DNA from: Myxocyprinus asiaticus
Taxonomy: Eukaryota; Chordata; Actinopteri; Cypriniformes; Catostomidae
Assembly (NCBI RefSeq): GCF_019703515.2
Contig: NC_059362.1
Coordinates: 30,668,326-30,732,325 of the forward strand
Length of the DNA: 64,000 nt
Direction: 5' to 3'
In this document: positions 45,960 through 59,100 of the stretch, piece after piece
Numbering within the stretch: position 1 is the stretch's first letter
How the letters are laid out: every line of letters starts with the position of its first letter
Position numbers and translations under genes: made by a program
The notes under the pieces: generated by a model
Told to the model about the DNA's origin: nothing
Database searches by the model: none
Seen by the model: only the letters and a program-made list of their open reading frames with translations

Positions 45960-47435
45960 TTCTGTTTGCTTAAACACATAAGCAAAATTAAAATTCCCTC
46001 ATCATGTACTCACCCTCATGCTATCCCAGATATGTATGACTTTCTTTCTACTGCTGAACACAAACAAAGATTTTTAAGAAGAATATTTCAGCTCTGTACA
46101 TCCATACAATACAAGTGAATGGTGGTCAGAAATTTGAAGGTACAAAAAGCACATGAAGGGAGAATAAAAGTAATCCACTCGACTCCGGTGGTTAAATCCA
46201 TATCTTCAGAAGCAATATGATAGGTGTGGGTGAGTACAGATCAATATTTAATTCCTATTTTTACTATGAATTCTCCTTCTTGGGAAGTAGGTGGCGATAT
46301 GCACAAAAAAGAATGTGAATCACCAAAAGCAAAAGAAGAAGAATGTGTAAGTGAAAGTGGAGATTTATAGTAAAAAGGGCTTAAATATTGATCTGTTTCT
46401 CACACACACCAATCATATCTCTTCTGAAGATTAACCCTGCGTTCCAAACAGGATAAATCCGCCTCTGAAGGGGGAACGATCGCGGCAACCATGTTGAAGG
46501 GTTGTTCCAAACCAAAGGGCTCATAAATCGCTGCTTTAAGGGGCCCTTCAAAACGGGCATTTCCGTAAGGTCCAACAGATGGACACTTCGCTGCCAAGCA
46601 GACTGGAACCGAAGCATACGTCACAAATATGGAGGTTTGCCAAGTGTAACTTACTGTAAATTAAACCAGCTGCAACTGCAGTCTGTTTCTATATACAAAA
46701 ACATGTGACATCCCTTCACCTCCATAGTCTATAAAAGCTTTTAATTATTATAATGAACTTTTAAAAATGATTTTAAACCCCTGACTTTTTGTTTAAATTT
46801 AAATTTGCTGGATCAGTTATTCTAAAGGATTTTAAATAAAATAATAATACAAAGTGGCATTTTATTTATTTAATAAATGCACTGTACATTTGTTTATTGG
46901 TTTCTTTTTTTATTAAAATAAAACACATTTTTAAACACGAAGCTTACACTTTTCATAAAGATTTAAATAATTTCTTTTCAGTTTCTATTCTGAAAGCAAT
47001 TAGTGATGCAAAATCATGTGTAAATATTGCTGATTGTGTGCAGGTGATATTCATTAGTATCAGCCTTTGTGTGATGCAGCGGCTACTTTGGCTTGGATAG
47101 ATTATGTTAAAGTGCGTTCTGAATTACTGATATTTTTAAGCCCTTCACCCTTCAACCTTTTGTAGCTCTCACTCTGAAGGGCAACCCCTTCAGAATGGAA
47201 CGCACCCATAGAATTAACCACTGGAGTCATATGGATTACTTTTATGCTGCCTGTATATGCTTTTTTTTTTAACCACCATTTACTTGCATTGTATGGACCT
47301 TCAGAGCTAAAATATTCTTCTAAAAATCTTCATTTGTGTTCTGCAGAAGAAAGTCATACACATCTGGGATGGCATTAGGGTGAGTAAATGATGAGAGAAT
47401 TTTCATTTTTGGGTGAACTATCCCTAAGGAAATAT
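45960..47435. mobile_element. long fold-back MITE with another element inside
   Basis: The left arm (CTCACCCTCATGCTATCCCA, ATGTATGACTTTCTTTC) is mirrored by the right arm (GAAAGTCATACACATCTGGG, GGGTGAACTATCCCT). Between about 46432 and 47210 lies a second TIR element (GCGTTCCAAACAGG ... AATGGAACGC). The pair sits in the gap where the acat2 middle exons should be. Confidence 0.82.
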
Positions 47436-48487
47436 AAAATACAAATCAAATCCTCATCCGAACAAGGCATTTAAATGGATACAGCTCAGTCCTGTGCTCG
47501 AGCCCCTCTGTTATGGACAGTACGCCAAATCCATTTACCTTAATGCGCTCCAATATGAACCAGTAAACTCATGAAAAATATCTTACAAAGGTTTTTCCTT
47601 GTCAATGTCACCTTGTCGGCCTGTTTACTATTTTCTGTAAAGCTGCTTTGAAACAATATGTATTGTGAAAAGTGCTCTACAACTAAAACTGATTTAACAA
47701 AAAGCCTCTTACCTTTGGCATATTGTCAATACACTTTTGCCAGTTAACATGACAGAATCAGGAACACAAGAAGAAACACTGCATTTATACAGGTGGAAAA
47801 CAGACATACATCTGGTCTCTAAACCAATTTTAATGCCATATTGATATTTCATATGAATACTGATATATGTATATGAAATATATATACAAAGATATTGATA
47901 TTCCCATGCATAAGAGTAACAGAAGGACAATTACTGACAACACAAAATATTTGTAAACATCAAAAAAGGTACTCTTGTAAATATCATTTTAATATTTAGT
48001 AAATTACTTTCTTTACTTGAATAGTAAATAGAGTAGCAGATAAATGAAGGATGCATAGAAAAGGTTTGACTGGGTGACTAATCACAACATTTCTCCTGGT
48101 CATGGCTGTACAATAAATCAACCAATCAGAGAAGGAGAACACTGGGTAGAACGCTGAGGAACCAATCAGAACAGTTCTACGTCCTAACAGCACCATAGTA
48201 ACACCACAGGACGCTGTGTGGCTCGGGGCTAGCGTAAGCGAATAAAAACGCAAATAAGACACACATTTAGACTATATAAAACTACAGTACTGAATGCACA
48301 CTGACTCTATTTTTTTTTAAAGTAATAGTCTTAATACATTTGTTAACTTGTTCATTGAGGTAGTAACACAGGCGATAATACTTCCTAGTCTAATCTGCCA
48401 ACAGGACAATACTGCAGAATTCAACTGGAAATATGTGATTAGTATTGTGTGGAAAAGATTGCAATAGAATGAGACGTGAGATTTTAC
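47436..48487. other. rest of acat2 gap
   Basis: I searched the minus strand for the missing thiolase exons (CGSGLKAV, GGMESM) and found none. The minus ORFs here look like chance or repeats. Confidence 0.55.
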
Positions 48488-48536
48488 CTATAGGAGTCCT
48501 TGCAGCAGAAACGATTACAATCGAATTGGTCTTCAT
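48488..48536 (-). pseudogene. acat2: acat2 exon 1 remnant
   Basis: ATG at 48534-48536, reading MKTNSIVIVSAARTPI and ending in phase 1 at GTAAAA. SAARTPIG is the standard thiolase N-terminus. This exon looks intact, which fixes the 5' end of the relic. Confidence 0.88.
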
Positions 48537-48904
48537 TTTTTGCTGTAACGCTGGATTTGCACGCAGGTTCCTTGTTATGTGTCCGGTAGGCTAGCTATAT
48601 ACAAGTGCTGGTTGCTTTTAGGAGCCTCCTACTTCGTACTGCCCCATTCATTTGATAATAAAGAGCAGTACAAAAGCATGATGACAGAGAAATGACAGTG
48701 CAACGCTTGTTTTACTTCAGCGCCGCTTAATGGTGTGGATGGCTGAAGAAAACTCGCATCCTAACCTATGCATCCTATTAATAATACAAAAGTATGCATA
48801 CTAATGCATCACATAGTTTCACGAATTTAAACTGTCCCACTTCTCATTTCATCTAATCAAAAATAAAACATCTGAAACATGGTTTGAACCTTAGTTTACA
48901 TTGC

Positions 48905-49015
48905 AAGTACAATAGCGAAGCTATTAGCTTAACTACATTTCTGAATAGAGAGACGGTAGCTTCGCTAGTTTTTAAGTCAATTAGCTTTTCAGTAGCGAAG
49001 CTATATTTTTTATAT
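48905..49015. repeat. TAGCTTCGCTA-rich repeat
   Basis: Repeated AGCGAAGCTATTAGCTTAAC-type words. It resembles the end of an element whose other end may be at 51640-51812; the two flank the LINE fragment. Confidence 0.5.
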
Positions 49016-49079
49016 ACCCCGGTGTTTACTATAGCCAGTTTCGAATAAAAACTAATGATGTCCGATCACAAATTAATCG

Positions 49080-50590
49080 CTCTTCTTCTTCTTTGACATT
49101 TTATAGCGGTTGGCAAACCAGCTTTTGGTGCATATTCCGCCACCTACTGGGATGGAGTGTGGAGCGTTGACGTAGAGGGAAATCTACATAAATATTATAA
49201 TAATAATAATAATAATAATAAAGGGAACCAACAAACTACATATACATCTTAAATCACATTAACTCTGTGTCTTTGAGATATTTAAATAAAGTGTTGAACA
49301 CTCTTACAGTTGTATCTTTGTTTAACAAATTCTGCAGTGAAAGCTGATTAACTCCTAAGTGCTTCTATAAGTTGTAGTCTTTCATTGTCATAACCTTTAC
49401 ACTTCATTAAAACATGCTCGACTGTTTCAGGAAGATCACATCATCCGGATACATGTTTTCCAATCATATGTAGTGACTGGTTAAGTGCAGAATGCCCAAT
49501 TCTGAGACGTGATATTATACTGTCTTCCCTTCTATTCCCAAAACTTCTCCTCTCGCTCCCAACTATTCTCTGAATATTATAAAGATGTCGTCCTTTATTC
49601 TCACTGTCCCATTTTCTTTGCCACATATCTTTACAGCTCCTTTAATTGTCCCTTTTATTTCCAGTTTACTCATTGGAACATTCAACTCTATGTCTGAGTG
49701 TTTTAATGCTTGTTTTGCTATTTGATCCACCACTTAATTTCCTTCTAACCCTATATGAGCGGGTACCCATACAAATGAGATAACTGTTCTTGTTTGATGT
49801 ATTCTGAACAAACTTTGTAAAATATCTGATAAAATGTCTTGCCTAGTTGATGATTTTCCACTCTTTAGACTTAATAATGCTGTAAAAGAGTCCGAACATA
49901 TGACCACTTCAGGTATTTTGATCTCTTCCAACCACTGAAGAGCCAGTAATATTGCAAACATTTCTGTTGTATAGACTGATATATGATTAGATGTTCTTTT
50001 TGCTATTTTGTTCCTAAACCTGGGTAGACACTGCTGATGCTGTATGTCCTGTTTCAGGATCTTTAGATCCATATAGCTGAATTACTGATGCATATTTCTG
50101 ATTCAAATATTTCTTGTCTGTTTTTATCATTTATACTCACTAGAAGTTGAAAGTCAACAACAGGCATTGGGAATAGCCATGGGGGTGTTGCTGGCAATAC
50201 TACAGTAGGGCAAACAGCACAGTTACTCATTCCAATTTGATGAGCCTCTTTATTTGCTTTCCATCCAAAGCTATTCAGATTTATATATTCATGTTCCCAG
50301 CAATTTTCTAATACTTTTTTAACTGGCTGTACTTCTGAATGCCCTTTCACAGTTGCCTAATATACCAATGTCAGTTTTAACCTACGAAACTCCAACGGCA
50401 TCTCACCCATTTCAACCTGTAGAGCTAACACGGGTGATGTTTTAAATGCTCCACAGCATATTCTTAATGCTTGATTTTGTATTATATTTACTTTATCAAG
50501 CAGAGATGCTGAGGCTGTTCCATAAATCATACTCCCATAATCTACTGTAGACCTTATGAGTGCACAATATATTCTTTTCAGAGACTAAAA
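49080..50590 (-). mobile_element. LINE fragment of the I/Nimb type with RNase H domain
   Basis: Minus-strand pieces: 50063-50350, then 49734-50072 with an RNase H-like domain (TEMFAILLALQWLEE, VICSDSFTALLSLKSG, SFVWVPAHIGLEGN), then 49441-49626 with a C-terminal RLRIGHSALNQSL segment. It ends in an (ATT)n tail on the minus strand (49196-49222), as I-clade LINEs do. It is 5'-truncated at about 50590 and frameshifted. Confidence 0.8.
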
Positions 50591-50944
50591 TTATGACTCT
50601 CATCTGAGTCGGTAATTTAAAATGAATTGGTCGCACGTGATAGGAAAGCAGTCTGAATCGGTTCACGATTCAATCTGAATGACTCAGAAAGCTTGCGCGC
50701 GCGCTACTGAATCATTTGTGCGCGCTCATGCCATTCAGCTCACTGAGTATATTATAACACGAAAAATAAAGATAACGCTGGTTGCAGTGGATCTACAATC
50801 AATGGAAACTAAACCTGCAAATACATCCTAACGTTTGCCAGTGATGAAGAAGGTATTTATAAACTTCAACACGTTTGCAGCTTGTAAACGACTTCTGCAG
50901 GTAAATAAATTTTCCGACCAAAAGAGTATCAAAACACGTATCAG
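50591..50944. other. repeat-like sequence with TCATTTGTG/ATTCA words
   Basis: GACTCAGAAAGCTTGCGCGCGCGC and ACTGAATCATTTGTGCGCGC resemble a fish repeat. No gene is seen. Confidence 0.4.
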
Positions 50945-51205
50945 CCTACACAAAAACACATAAAAAAGTACCATGGCATTACCATGTTTATTGGACATGT
51001 ACCATTACCTAGACGCACTATGTTATGACAACGGAAGTACCATGGTATTTTTTAATTACCTTGAATCACCACGTAAATACATTAGTATATGAATATTGTA
51101 ATCAAATATCAATTTATCATGGTAGTAATGGTACAGAATGGAACATAAATATGGTCATTGTAAATCAAAGTACCATGATATTACCATCTGATACCATCAG
51201 AAATC
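50945..51205. repeat. CATGGTAC-rich repeat, copy 3 (inverted)
   Basis: The reverse complement reads GGTATCAGATGGTAATATCA ... GGTACATGTCCAATAAACAT, the same order of words as copies 1 and 2 in the kif25 introns. Confidence 0.78.
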
Positions 51206-51639
51206 ACATTGTTATTGCCCAGATGTGCGCTCTCTCTCTCTCACACACACACACACAAGAAATTTGGCTTCTGATGATATATCCTGTAATTCTGTCTAGC
51301 TGCTGTATTTCTGTATTGTATAGATGAATAGTATACTGTATGCACGCAGAGTTTTTATACAGAAATGTGCAAATTAAATGTTTAAATGGGTATGGGTTTA
51401 TAGAGGTAGTAGTATAAATATGAAAAATAAAATGTAAAAAGAGTGACTTTAAATTTTGAACACATGGGTTTGTATAAGTAGCATGTCTAAATATGAATTT
51501 ACATGCTCATAAGTATTGCACCATACAGTATACTATATTGCACTAAACTGTAATATACTGTACTAAGGCTTTGATAAACATCATGTGAAAGTCTTTTATA
51601 TGCTTTGTCTATGACGGTATGCTCCATGCATCTGCGGTT

Positions 51640-51812
51640 GAAAAAAAATATGAAGTAGCTTAAATGTAGCAAGCTACTTTTGGCATGTAGCTTGTAGTGT
51701 AACTTGCTACTTTCTCTTAAGTGTAGCTTTTAGCTTTGCTTCACTCATTTTTCTCTTGAGTAGTTTGTAGCTTAGCTTGCTACATTTTTTTAGTAGCTTG
51801 CCCAACACTGCT
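51640..51812. repeat. GTAGCTTGCTAC-rich repeat
   Basis: Repeated GTAGCTTGCTACATTTTTTT words ending TTGCCCAACACTG, which is the inverted form of the common CAGTGTTGGGCAAG repeat end. Confidence 0.7.
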
Positions 51813-51939
51813 TGTTTGAATACTAGGTATGTGCATTTGTACTGCTACATTTTCAGGCATTAAAATTGAAATATGAACATGCTGAAATTTTTTTTTTTTA
51901 ATTGCAATTTCATTTTTTATTATTTCAAAGCAAAAAAAT

Positions 51940-52503
51940 CTAAAATGGTTATGTGACATTAAAATTCTTTATTGATATTTGGTCAGTACATGAAAAGGAT
52001 TGAAATCAAAATTTAACAAGATACATTTCAAAAACTACATACAAGTCAAACCAAAATGTTTTCTCTTGTCATGTAGTGGAACAACAACAACAAAAAAAAG
52101 TTCAACATCAGGAAACTATGGACTCTCTGAACTTTACATTTCCATACTTAATTGAGCATTATATCACACATAGCTAAATTATTTCTGGTTCTAGCGAGTG
52201 AGCATCTGAACAGTACAGTACCAGTGGTGTTCATATAACATCAACAGACTCTGAAGAGGAAAAATGGTTTTAAAATCATTCATAAAAAAAAATATATACA
52301 AACTTATTTCAAAGTTGCTTGCATTATAAACATAATCAGCTGTCAGAGCATGTTGAAAATCCACTGAAATGAGTTATGATAGAAGGTGGGGTAAAAAAAA
52401 AAAAAATCATTTAACTTCCTCAAACAAGAAATAACTGGCCTGAAGTATGTCTTTCTTGTTTGTCATGAGTTAAAAAAAAAACCAACACTGAAATTTAAGA
52501 ATG
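51940..52503 (-). terminator. wtap: wtap 3' UTR and poly-A signal
   Basis: AATAAA on the minus strand at 51968-51973 is about 535 bp after the stop codon, the likely end of the transcript. Confidence 0.65.
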
Positions 52504-53165
52504 TTACAAAACAGACCCTGTGGAGGCATTGGAGGTGTTGGTCACAACTGTTGCTGCAGTTGAGTCCAGACCATTTTGAGTGCCGTGCCGTGTACCCGCA
52601 GTCCTGCTGACTTTGGAGACAGCAGCGGCCTCATGGGAGTCAGCATTGGAGTCTGTATCGTTAGAGTGCTGGGTCACTGATGTCTCACTGCCTGTAGGCG
52701 AGTCCACGCTCTCGTAGCCTGCACTTAGCTGTGTCACGTACCCTTCTATGCCCCTCTGGCTTCCTGCATCTTCTGAGTGGTTGGAGAGTTTTGACATGCA
52801 ACCATGGGTGGGGCTGGAGACAGAGGGTGATGGTGGGAAATCTTCATCTGCACTGCTTGCTTCCCTATATAGACTGGACACAGACACACCCCTCTGAGAC
52901 AAATTACCATTGGAGGGACCATTGGAAACCCTTCCGCAGTCTTTCCCCACAGTGGAGCTGGAGGTGTTTGCAGCATCACTTTGAATGGAAGGTTCAGAGC
53001 TGGCTGAAGGTGAAGTTCTGCTTGGGCCAGCTCCACTAGAAGTGCCTTGGGCCTGGGTCTGAGACAACTGCTGCCTGGTCTCCCTCAGCTGCTGCTGAAG
53101 AACCAGGATGGTGCTCTGCATGCCCTCCACCTCCTCATCCAATTGAATGATGAAGTCATTCAGCT
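52504..53165 (-). CDS. wtap: wtap last coding exon
   Basis: It encodes NDFIIQLDEEVEGMQSTILV through LQQQLRETRQQLSQTQAQG, then a low-complexity Ser/Thr/Gly tail with the conserved YVTQLSAGYESVDSPTGSE block, and TAA at 52504-52506. Confidence 0.95.
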
Positions 53166-56100
53166 CTGGACCACACAGAATGCACAGGTAAAAGAGACAA
53201 AGAGCGTGTGAGGTTAGTGTTGGTTTAAAACTTGGTTTCAGCTGATGTTTGTACATTCTAATCTTTTCTAATGTTCTTGTCATGAACAACACATCACATA
53301 GTGTGTATACTGCATAGTGTGACATTACAAAGAACATGGTACCGAATGAAGTGGCTGATGCAGTAGAGCATTCACTCACCATCTTGGCTGCTCTTTAGCT
53401 CTTCGCTGTACTTCTTCTGCAAGGCGAGCTCAGCCTCCAGCTGGGCGATGCGCCCCTGTGACAGCTGCCTCCCCAATTCCTGATTCTCCTGGATCAGCAT
53501 GCGACATTTCGCCATCAGCTTCTTACCAGTCTGGCTGCAAGGGAAACAAGTCTAACATCACATCGTGAACATGGCCACAGGGTCAACACAAGTAGCCACT
53601 GCATTTACAAACTGGTGGTAATATTATACAACCAGAATTAACTTCAACAAACTGTCCAATGGCCATACTGTTCTCCAATTGTAAATTTTGTTGACCAATG
53701 ACAACCAAAAAAATTGAGTAACAGTTCCAACATTTCTGGGAAGAGATCCATGAACAGTTATCAGACCACATCAAATTAAACCAACAAATGCATAACATCT
53801 GACCACATCTAGCATGGAAGCATTCTAAACAGGCCATTGACCAAGATTGCACAACCAAAGTTATTTCAAAAATCTACAATAAAAATTATGGTGAACAAAT
53901 TCCTGTACCTACCTTTTAAACAATACTTAGCCTATTCTAAAACCATCTGCAATCAGGCAAGTGATAACAGCATCAATCTTGGCTTAATGTTATAGTGACT
54001 TATTTGATACAAATGACAGTGGGTAATAAAATGTTTTGTGCTTGAAGTTTCCCCACAGTCGGTAATGCAATTTCCTGTATTATAAGTATGAAACAAAATA
54101 ACTCCAAAACTGGGAAAGGGGCTTTAATTATTTATACTTCATTTGAGACAAGGGTGTCAGAGCACTTATTTTAAATCTTAAAAACTCCAGTTCAACCTTA
54201 AATTGTAATGGTCACCATTGCTTTGGTACCAAATACAATACAGCTAGCAGCACTACTATCCTTTATCTTTAAAACATGGAATCAATTCTGAGCTAGTATT
54301 GCAGAAACAGACCAACACTTAACACTGATTAAAGAGCAGTCCGGGAAATACTCAATATTGTTAGAATATAAAATATAAGGGTCAAATTTGTACTCCTTCC
54401 TAAAATATACTGACTCTCCATCTTTCATTTCCTGGATTCTGACAGTCTGCTACTAACCCATGATGCAATCTCTGATGTATTAGTTAGTCACTTTTGAGCA
54501 GAGGGTTTTAAAAAGACAAGCTGTCGAAAGCTTTTAAAAAACAAAATTGCCCAAACCAAGTAGTGTGACATTAACTGTTTTCATTGATTTGCCAAGCTCT
54601 AAAATTGCCCTGGAATCCTCTCAAGAGATTTTAAATATGTAACAGTTAGGCCTAATATTTGCCATTACTATAAAAACTCTATTGAGCAAATACCTGCAAA
54701 GGAATTTAATGTGTCTCAGGAAAAAATAACAGAAAATAATTTTAATTCTCACTGGGTGACCGGAAAATAAAAAGTGGATTAGAAAGTTCCCTGAGTTAAA
54801 GTACAAATCATCATACAAAGACATTTGAACAGCTTGAATAGTTTCCTCTGACATACATAGCACATTGGCATTCACATTGAAAAGAACATTCATGTTTGCA
54901 TCTGCAGCAGCGCAACAGCCAATGTAAATTAGTTTACTAACATGACAAAAGTAAATTCACTTTGACCACACTGCTGTAAATGCAAGGTGCAATTCCAGAA
55001 AAAAACATGAAAGTATAATATTACGAACAAAAAAAAGAAAAAGGGAAGACACTGTACCGTATGTCGCACCTGTGAGATGAACATATACCAAAGTCTTTGC
55101 AGATCCCTCAAAGTCTTACATGATAGCAAAGGCTTCTGCCCCCAGAGTCTTATGATTGTTTAACTCCACCCCATTTCATTGCATCATACTACATTCCCAC
55201 CTCCCTGCATTACATTCTAGATTCTTAACCAGAGTCTCAAGGTTTCTATGATGAGGTTTAAATGGGGGCATTTTCCTCTGCAAGACATTTAGTAGGGCCA
55301 TGTCATGTTTTAAATGTTCAATCAGTGATCTTTAAACTACAGTTCAATCAGCTCCAGAGCCAACGATTTGTTCAAGTCTTTCATAGGTCGCCTTTTTTGT
55401 TACAGGAAACTTTCTAACATGGGCAGATGGGGGGTGTATCCGCCGTGACCACCTCTTCAGGAACAGTCCCGATTCCTTCAGGCTTCTGTACCATGAGGGG
55501 TGTGGGGGGGGGGAGAGAGAGAGCTGAACCAAAAGTATCACCTGACCAAAACTGTTGTGTCTTGTTCTGATTTTACATTACGGTATGTGTAATAACAGGA
55601 CAATACAAAAGAAAAAATGTCTTTTGTTCTGAGTTTTGGCATTAAAGTCTGAGTCTCGTTGTGAGCAAAACATTTCAGTCTTCCCCCACCATTATCTGCA
55701 CTCCTGCAGAGGACAAGGTGGGGGGTGAATCAGGAAAGTCTTGACTTTTTGTTTGGAGTGGGGAGTTATTTTAGTTTACCTATCAGGTGTAAATTTCCAG
55801 GCACTCAGTTCATTTTGGGCTTGCTCCAGTTTGTCATTAGTCTGTTCCAGTTCACCCTTCATTTTGAGGAAAAATAAGTTGATGGCGGGATCCACCATGG
55901 ATGATCTCAGCTGAGCCGCACTCGGTTGCTGGACTTGCTTCAGGTACTGGATTTGGGTCTGCAGGGTAAGAGAGAGAATTAGAACCTTGGCTTGCAAAAA
56001 ATGCCTATAGATGTCAACATGAAAAATAATACCCAGTCTACAAAATGTTATGACTCTTTAACAGCTTTGAGGTTATGGGGCTTTTCCACTGTGGATAGTA

Positions 56101-59100
56101 CCTGGTACCTGATACTTTTTTTAGTACCACCTCGGTCGAGGTTCCAAGCGAACCGAGCCGATACTAAATGTGATGTCAAAACCCTGCAGATCACTGATTG
56201 GTCAGAGAGAATAGTCACTACCACTGGATTTGTGACACGGGACATCAACCCGCTAGTTTTTAAGTTAGCAACAGCAATATCATTTGTCCACGCGACTTTC
56301 GAATTGTAAAAAGAAATGGCTGTACGCAAAACCACGCCGTGGTCAATAAACGAGGTGCAGACGTTCCTCTCGTTAGTGATGAACGAAACGACGCGAAACG
56401 AAAAAGTCCTTCAGGAAGTGTCTCAGCTGTTGGCCGCACACGGCTACCACCAGACCTACCAACAGTGTAGGGAAAAGTTAAAAAAAAACTTAAGTGACTA
56501 CAGAACCATCAAGGACCACAACAGCCGGAGTGGTTCAAACAGAAGAAAGTGGAAGTGGTTTGACCAAATGGACGCTATGGCAATAGACCAGCGAGCAATG
56601 GGAGGGAGAGTGCCCTGGACTCAGCGTTGTTGGAGTCCACGATGGAGCATGGTACGTTTTGTAACGTTAACTCTATATTCTGCTTGAAATCTTCACTTTA
56701 TTTAGTTGAGCAGCTACTGGAAAGCTTGTTTCTAAAACAACCAGGCCAATTTAACTGTTACACTTGTGTAAAATCACCATGCAACAACTGCTTTATGCAG
56801 CACAATGAGCTAGTAGCTAACAGCTAGTGCTTGTGTTATTGTTTATGGTCAGTAATGTTTGTGTCGCGTTTAAGATGATGTCACAGCAGTAGAGGCGGCG
56901 CAACTATGACGATCAGCCTATAATCCCACCCACGTTGAGGCGGCACTAAACTGCAGTGGAAAAGCAAGCTCAGAAAAGTAAAGCGAGCAGAGTCGAGTCG
57001 AACCGTAACGTGCAGTGGAAAAGTGCCATTAGAGTAATTTTATACAGTACTATTACAGTGTATATTACTTTTGTAAACATACATCGTGTGAAATCTTAAA
57101 ATGGTAGCGTAAAAGCAAACCGAGCACGGTGCCTAAATGCTGAAAAACTTGAGCAAAAATAAACCAAATATTTTGAAAGCCCAGGTTTACACCAGATGGC
57201 ACAAAAAATGTTCAGCTCAAATGTGGTGAAGCTCTCCGTAAAATCAGCTGTACTTGCAACAACTGTAAAAGTGGCAAAACGAAGGGTGGCCTGACGGTAA
57301 GAACTGCATTTAAAGGTGCAACACTGTGGTCAGCCACTATCCAGCCATCTCTGCCTAAATGCATTTGGCTAGTTTTGTTGGCCTAGAGTCAATATAAAAT
57401 TGTTCTTTGTTCCCTTGTTGAAACGCTGAAGTGAAAGTCAAGGATTCATGGAAATTCTATTGTTCTCACCTCCTTATTTCTATTCTACCAGAGTACAATT
57501 TTCAAAACATTTGATAATGAGATTCAAATGGCCAACATTTGAAAACACACTTGACAAGACAACATTGGCTTAAGATGTGAAACTAAATAAATCCGTTCAA
57601 GTGGACAAATGCATTTAAATACTACATCCACCTGCACACTATAAGCATGTTATACTATGCATTTGAGACATACTCCACATCATTCAAGCCACTGTACATG
57701 GTCCATTTCCTTCAATGACACCTGACCATAATGCAGTACTAAAGAGGTAGTTACACACTTACCGTACACTCTTGCATTTCCTGCTCCTTAGTTGCAAGCC
57801 TCATCACTAGAATGTTCTCTCTGCGTGCGGACTCTTGCTGCTGTTGCTTCAACTTCTCCTCTGACTCCTTAAGGCCCGTCACATCATTAGCTGCAAACAT
57901 TGCAACATCGATGCATTACTTGTCGACATCCAGTTTTCTTAACATTAGACTTTCTTTGCATTCACATTAAAGTAATACAAAAAAAAATCAAATTCTCTCA
58001 ATTTACTCACCCTCATGCCATCCCAAATATGTATGACTTTCTTCTGCAGAACACAAAGATTTTTTTTAAGAATATTTTAACTGTAGGTCCATACAATGCA
58101 AGTTAATGGTGAGCAAAACTTTGAAGCTCCCAAAAGCACAAAGGCAGCATAAAATAATCCATAAGATTCCAGTGGTTTAATCAATACATTTATTTATTTA
58201 TTTTGGGGGGGGGGGGTTTTCCCCCTTTTCTCCCAATTTGGAATGCCCAATTCCCAATGTGCTCTAAGTCATCGTGGTCGCATAGTGATTCGCCTCAATC
58301 TGGGTGGCGGAGGACAAATCCCAGTTGCCTCCGCGTCTGAGACAGTCAACCCGCGCATCTTATCACGTGGCTTGTTGAGCCCGTTGCCACGGAGACATAG
58401 CGCGTGTGGAGGCTTCACACCATCCACCGCGGCAACCACGCTCAATTCACCATGCGCCCCACCGAGAACAAACCACATTATAGCGACCACGAGAAGGTTA
58501 CCCCATGTGACTCTACCCTCCCTAGCAACCGGGCCAATTTGGTTGCTTAGGAGACCTGGCTGGAGTCACTCAGCATGCCCTGGGATTCGAACTAGTGAAC
58601 TCCAGGGGTGGTAGCCAGCGTATTTTACCACTGAGCTACCCAGGCCCCCTAATCAATAAATTTTTAAGCAATGTCATGGATTTTGAGTGAGAACTGACCA
58701 AAATGTAACCCCTTTTACACTGTTCATCTTGCCATTGCGGTCTCTAGGTACGATCTTGATTTCAATCTTGATTACACTTCCAAGTGCTTGACGCATGTGC
58801 AGAGTGCTAGGAAGTGTAATCGAGCTTGAAATCATGATCGCCAAAGAGATGGCTGATGTCAAGATTTATTGTGAAAAAGGAGTTATATTTTGGTCTTCCC
58901 CAAAACCAATTAGATTGCTTCAGAAGACACAGATTAAACCACTGGAGTCATATGAATTACTTTTATGCTGCATTTATGTGCTTTTGGGAACTTCAAAGTT
59001 TTGGTCACCATTCACTTACATTGTATGGACCTACAGAGCTGAGATATTCTTCTAAAAATCTTCATTTGTGTTCTGCAGAAGAAAGAAAGTCATACACATC

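Noticed and set aside
46381..46708. Overlapping minus and plus frames with GPLKAAIYEPFGLEQPF-like sequence
   Set aside because: They lie in the inner TIR element between inverted arms, and the sequence is palindromic. This is not part of acat2.
47709..47930. Minus-strand PDSVMLTGKSVLTICQR segment as a possible missing acat2 exon
   Set aside because: The faint resemblance to the QSIMTGESKVV region of thiolases does not extend, and splice phase does not fit. I treat it as chance.
48000..48262. Minus-strand 88-codon frame next to acat2 exon 1
   Set aside because: It does not match thiolases and is probably intron or repeat sequence.
58243..58614. 123-codon plus-strand frame
   Set aside because: It is the GC-rich body of the tRNA-derived SINE on the opposite strand.
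58575..58649. tRNA gene on the minus strand
   Set aside because: It has A and B box-like motifs, but is continuous with a SINE body and flanked by a target duplication, and I see no proper cloverleaf. It is a SINE head, not a functional tRNA.
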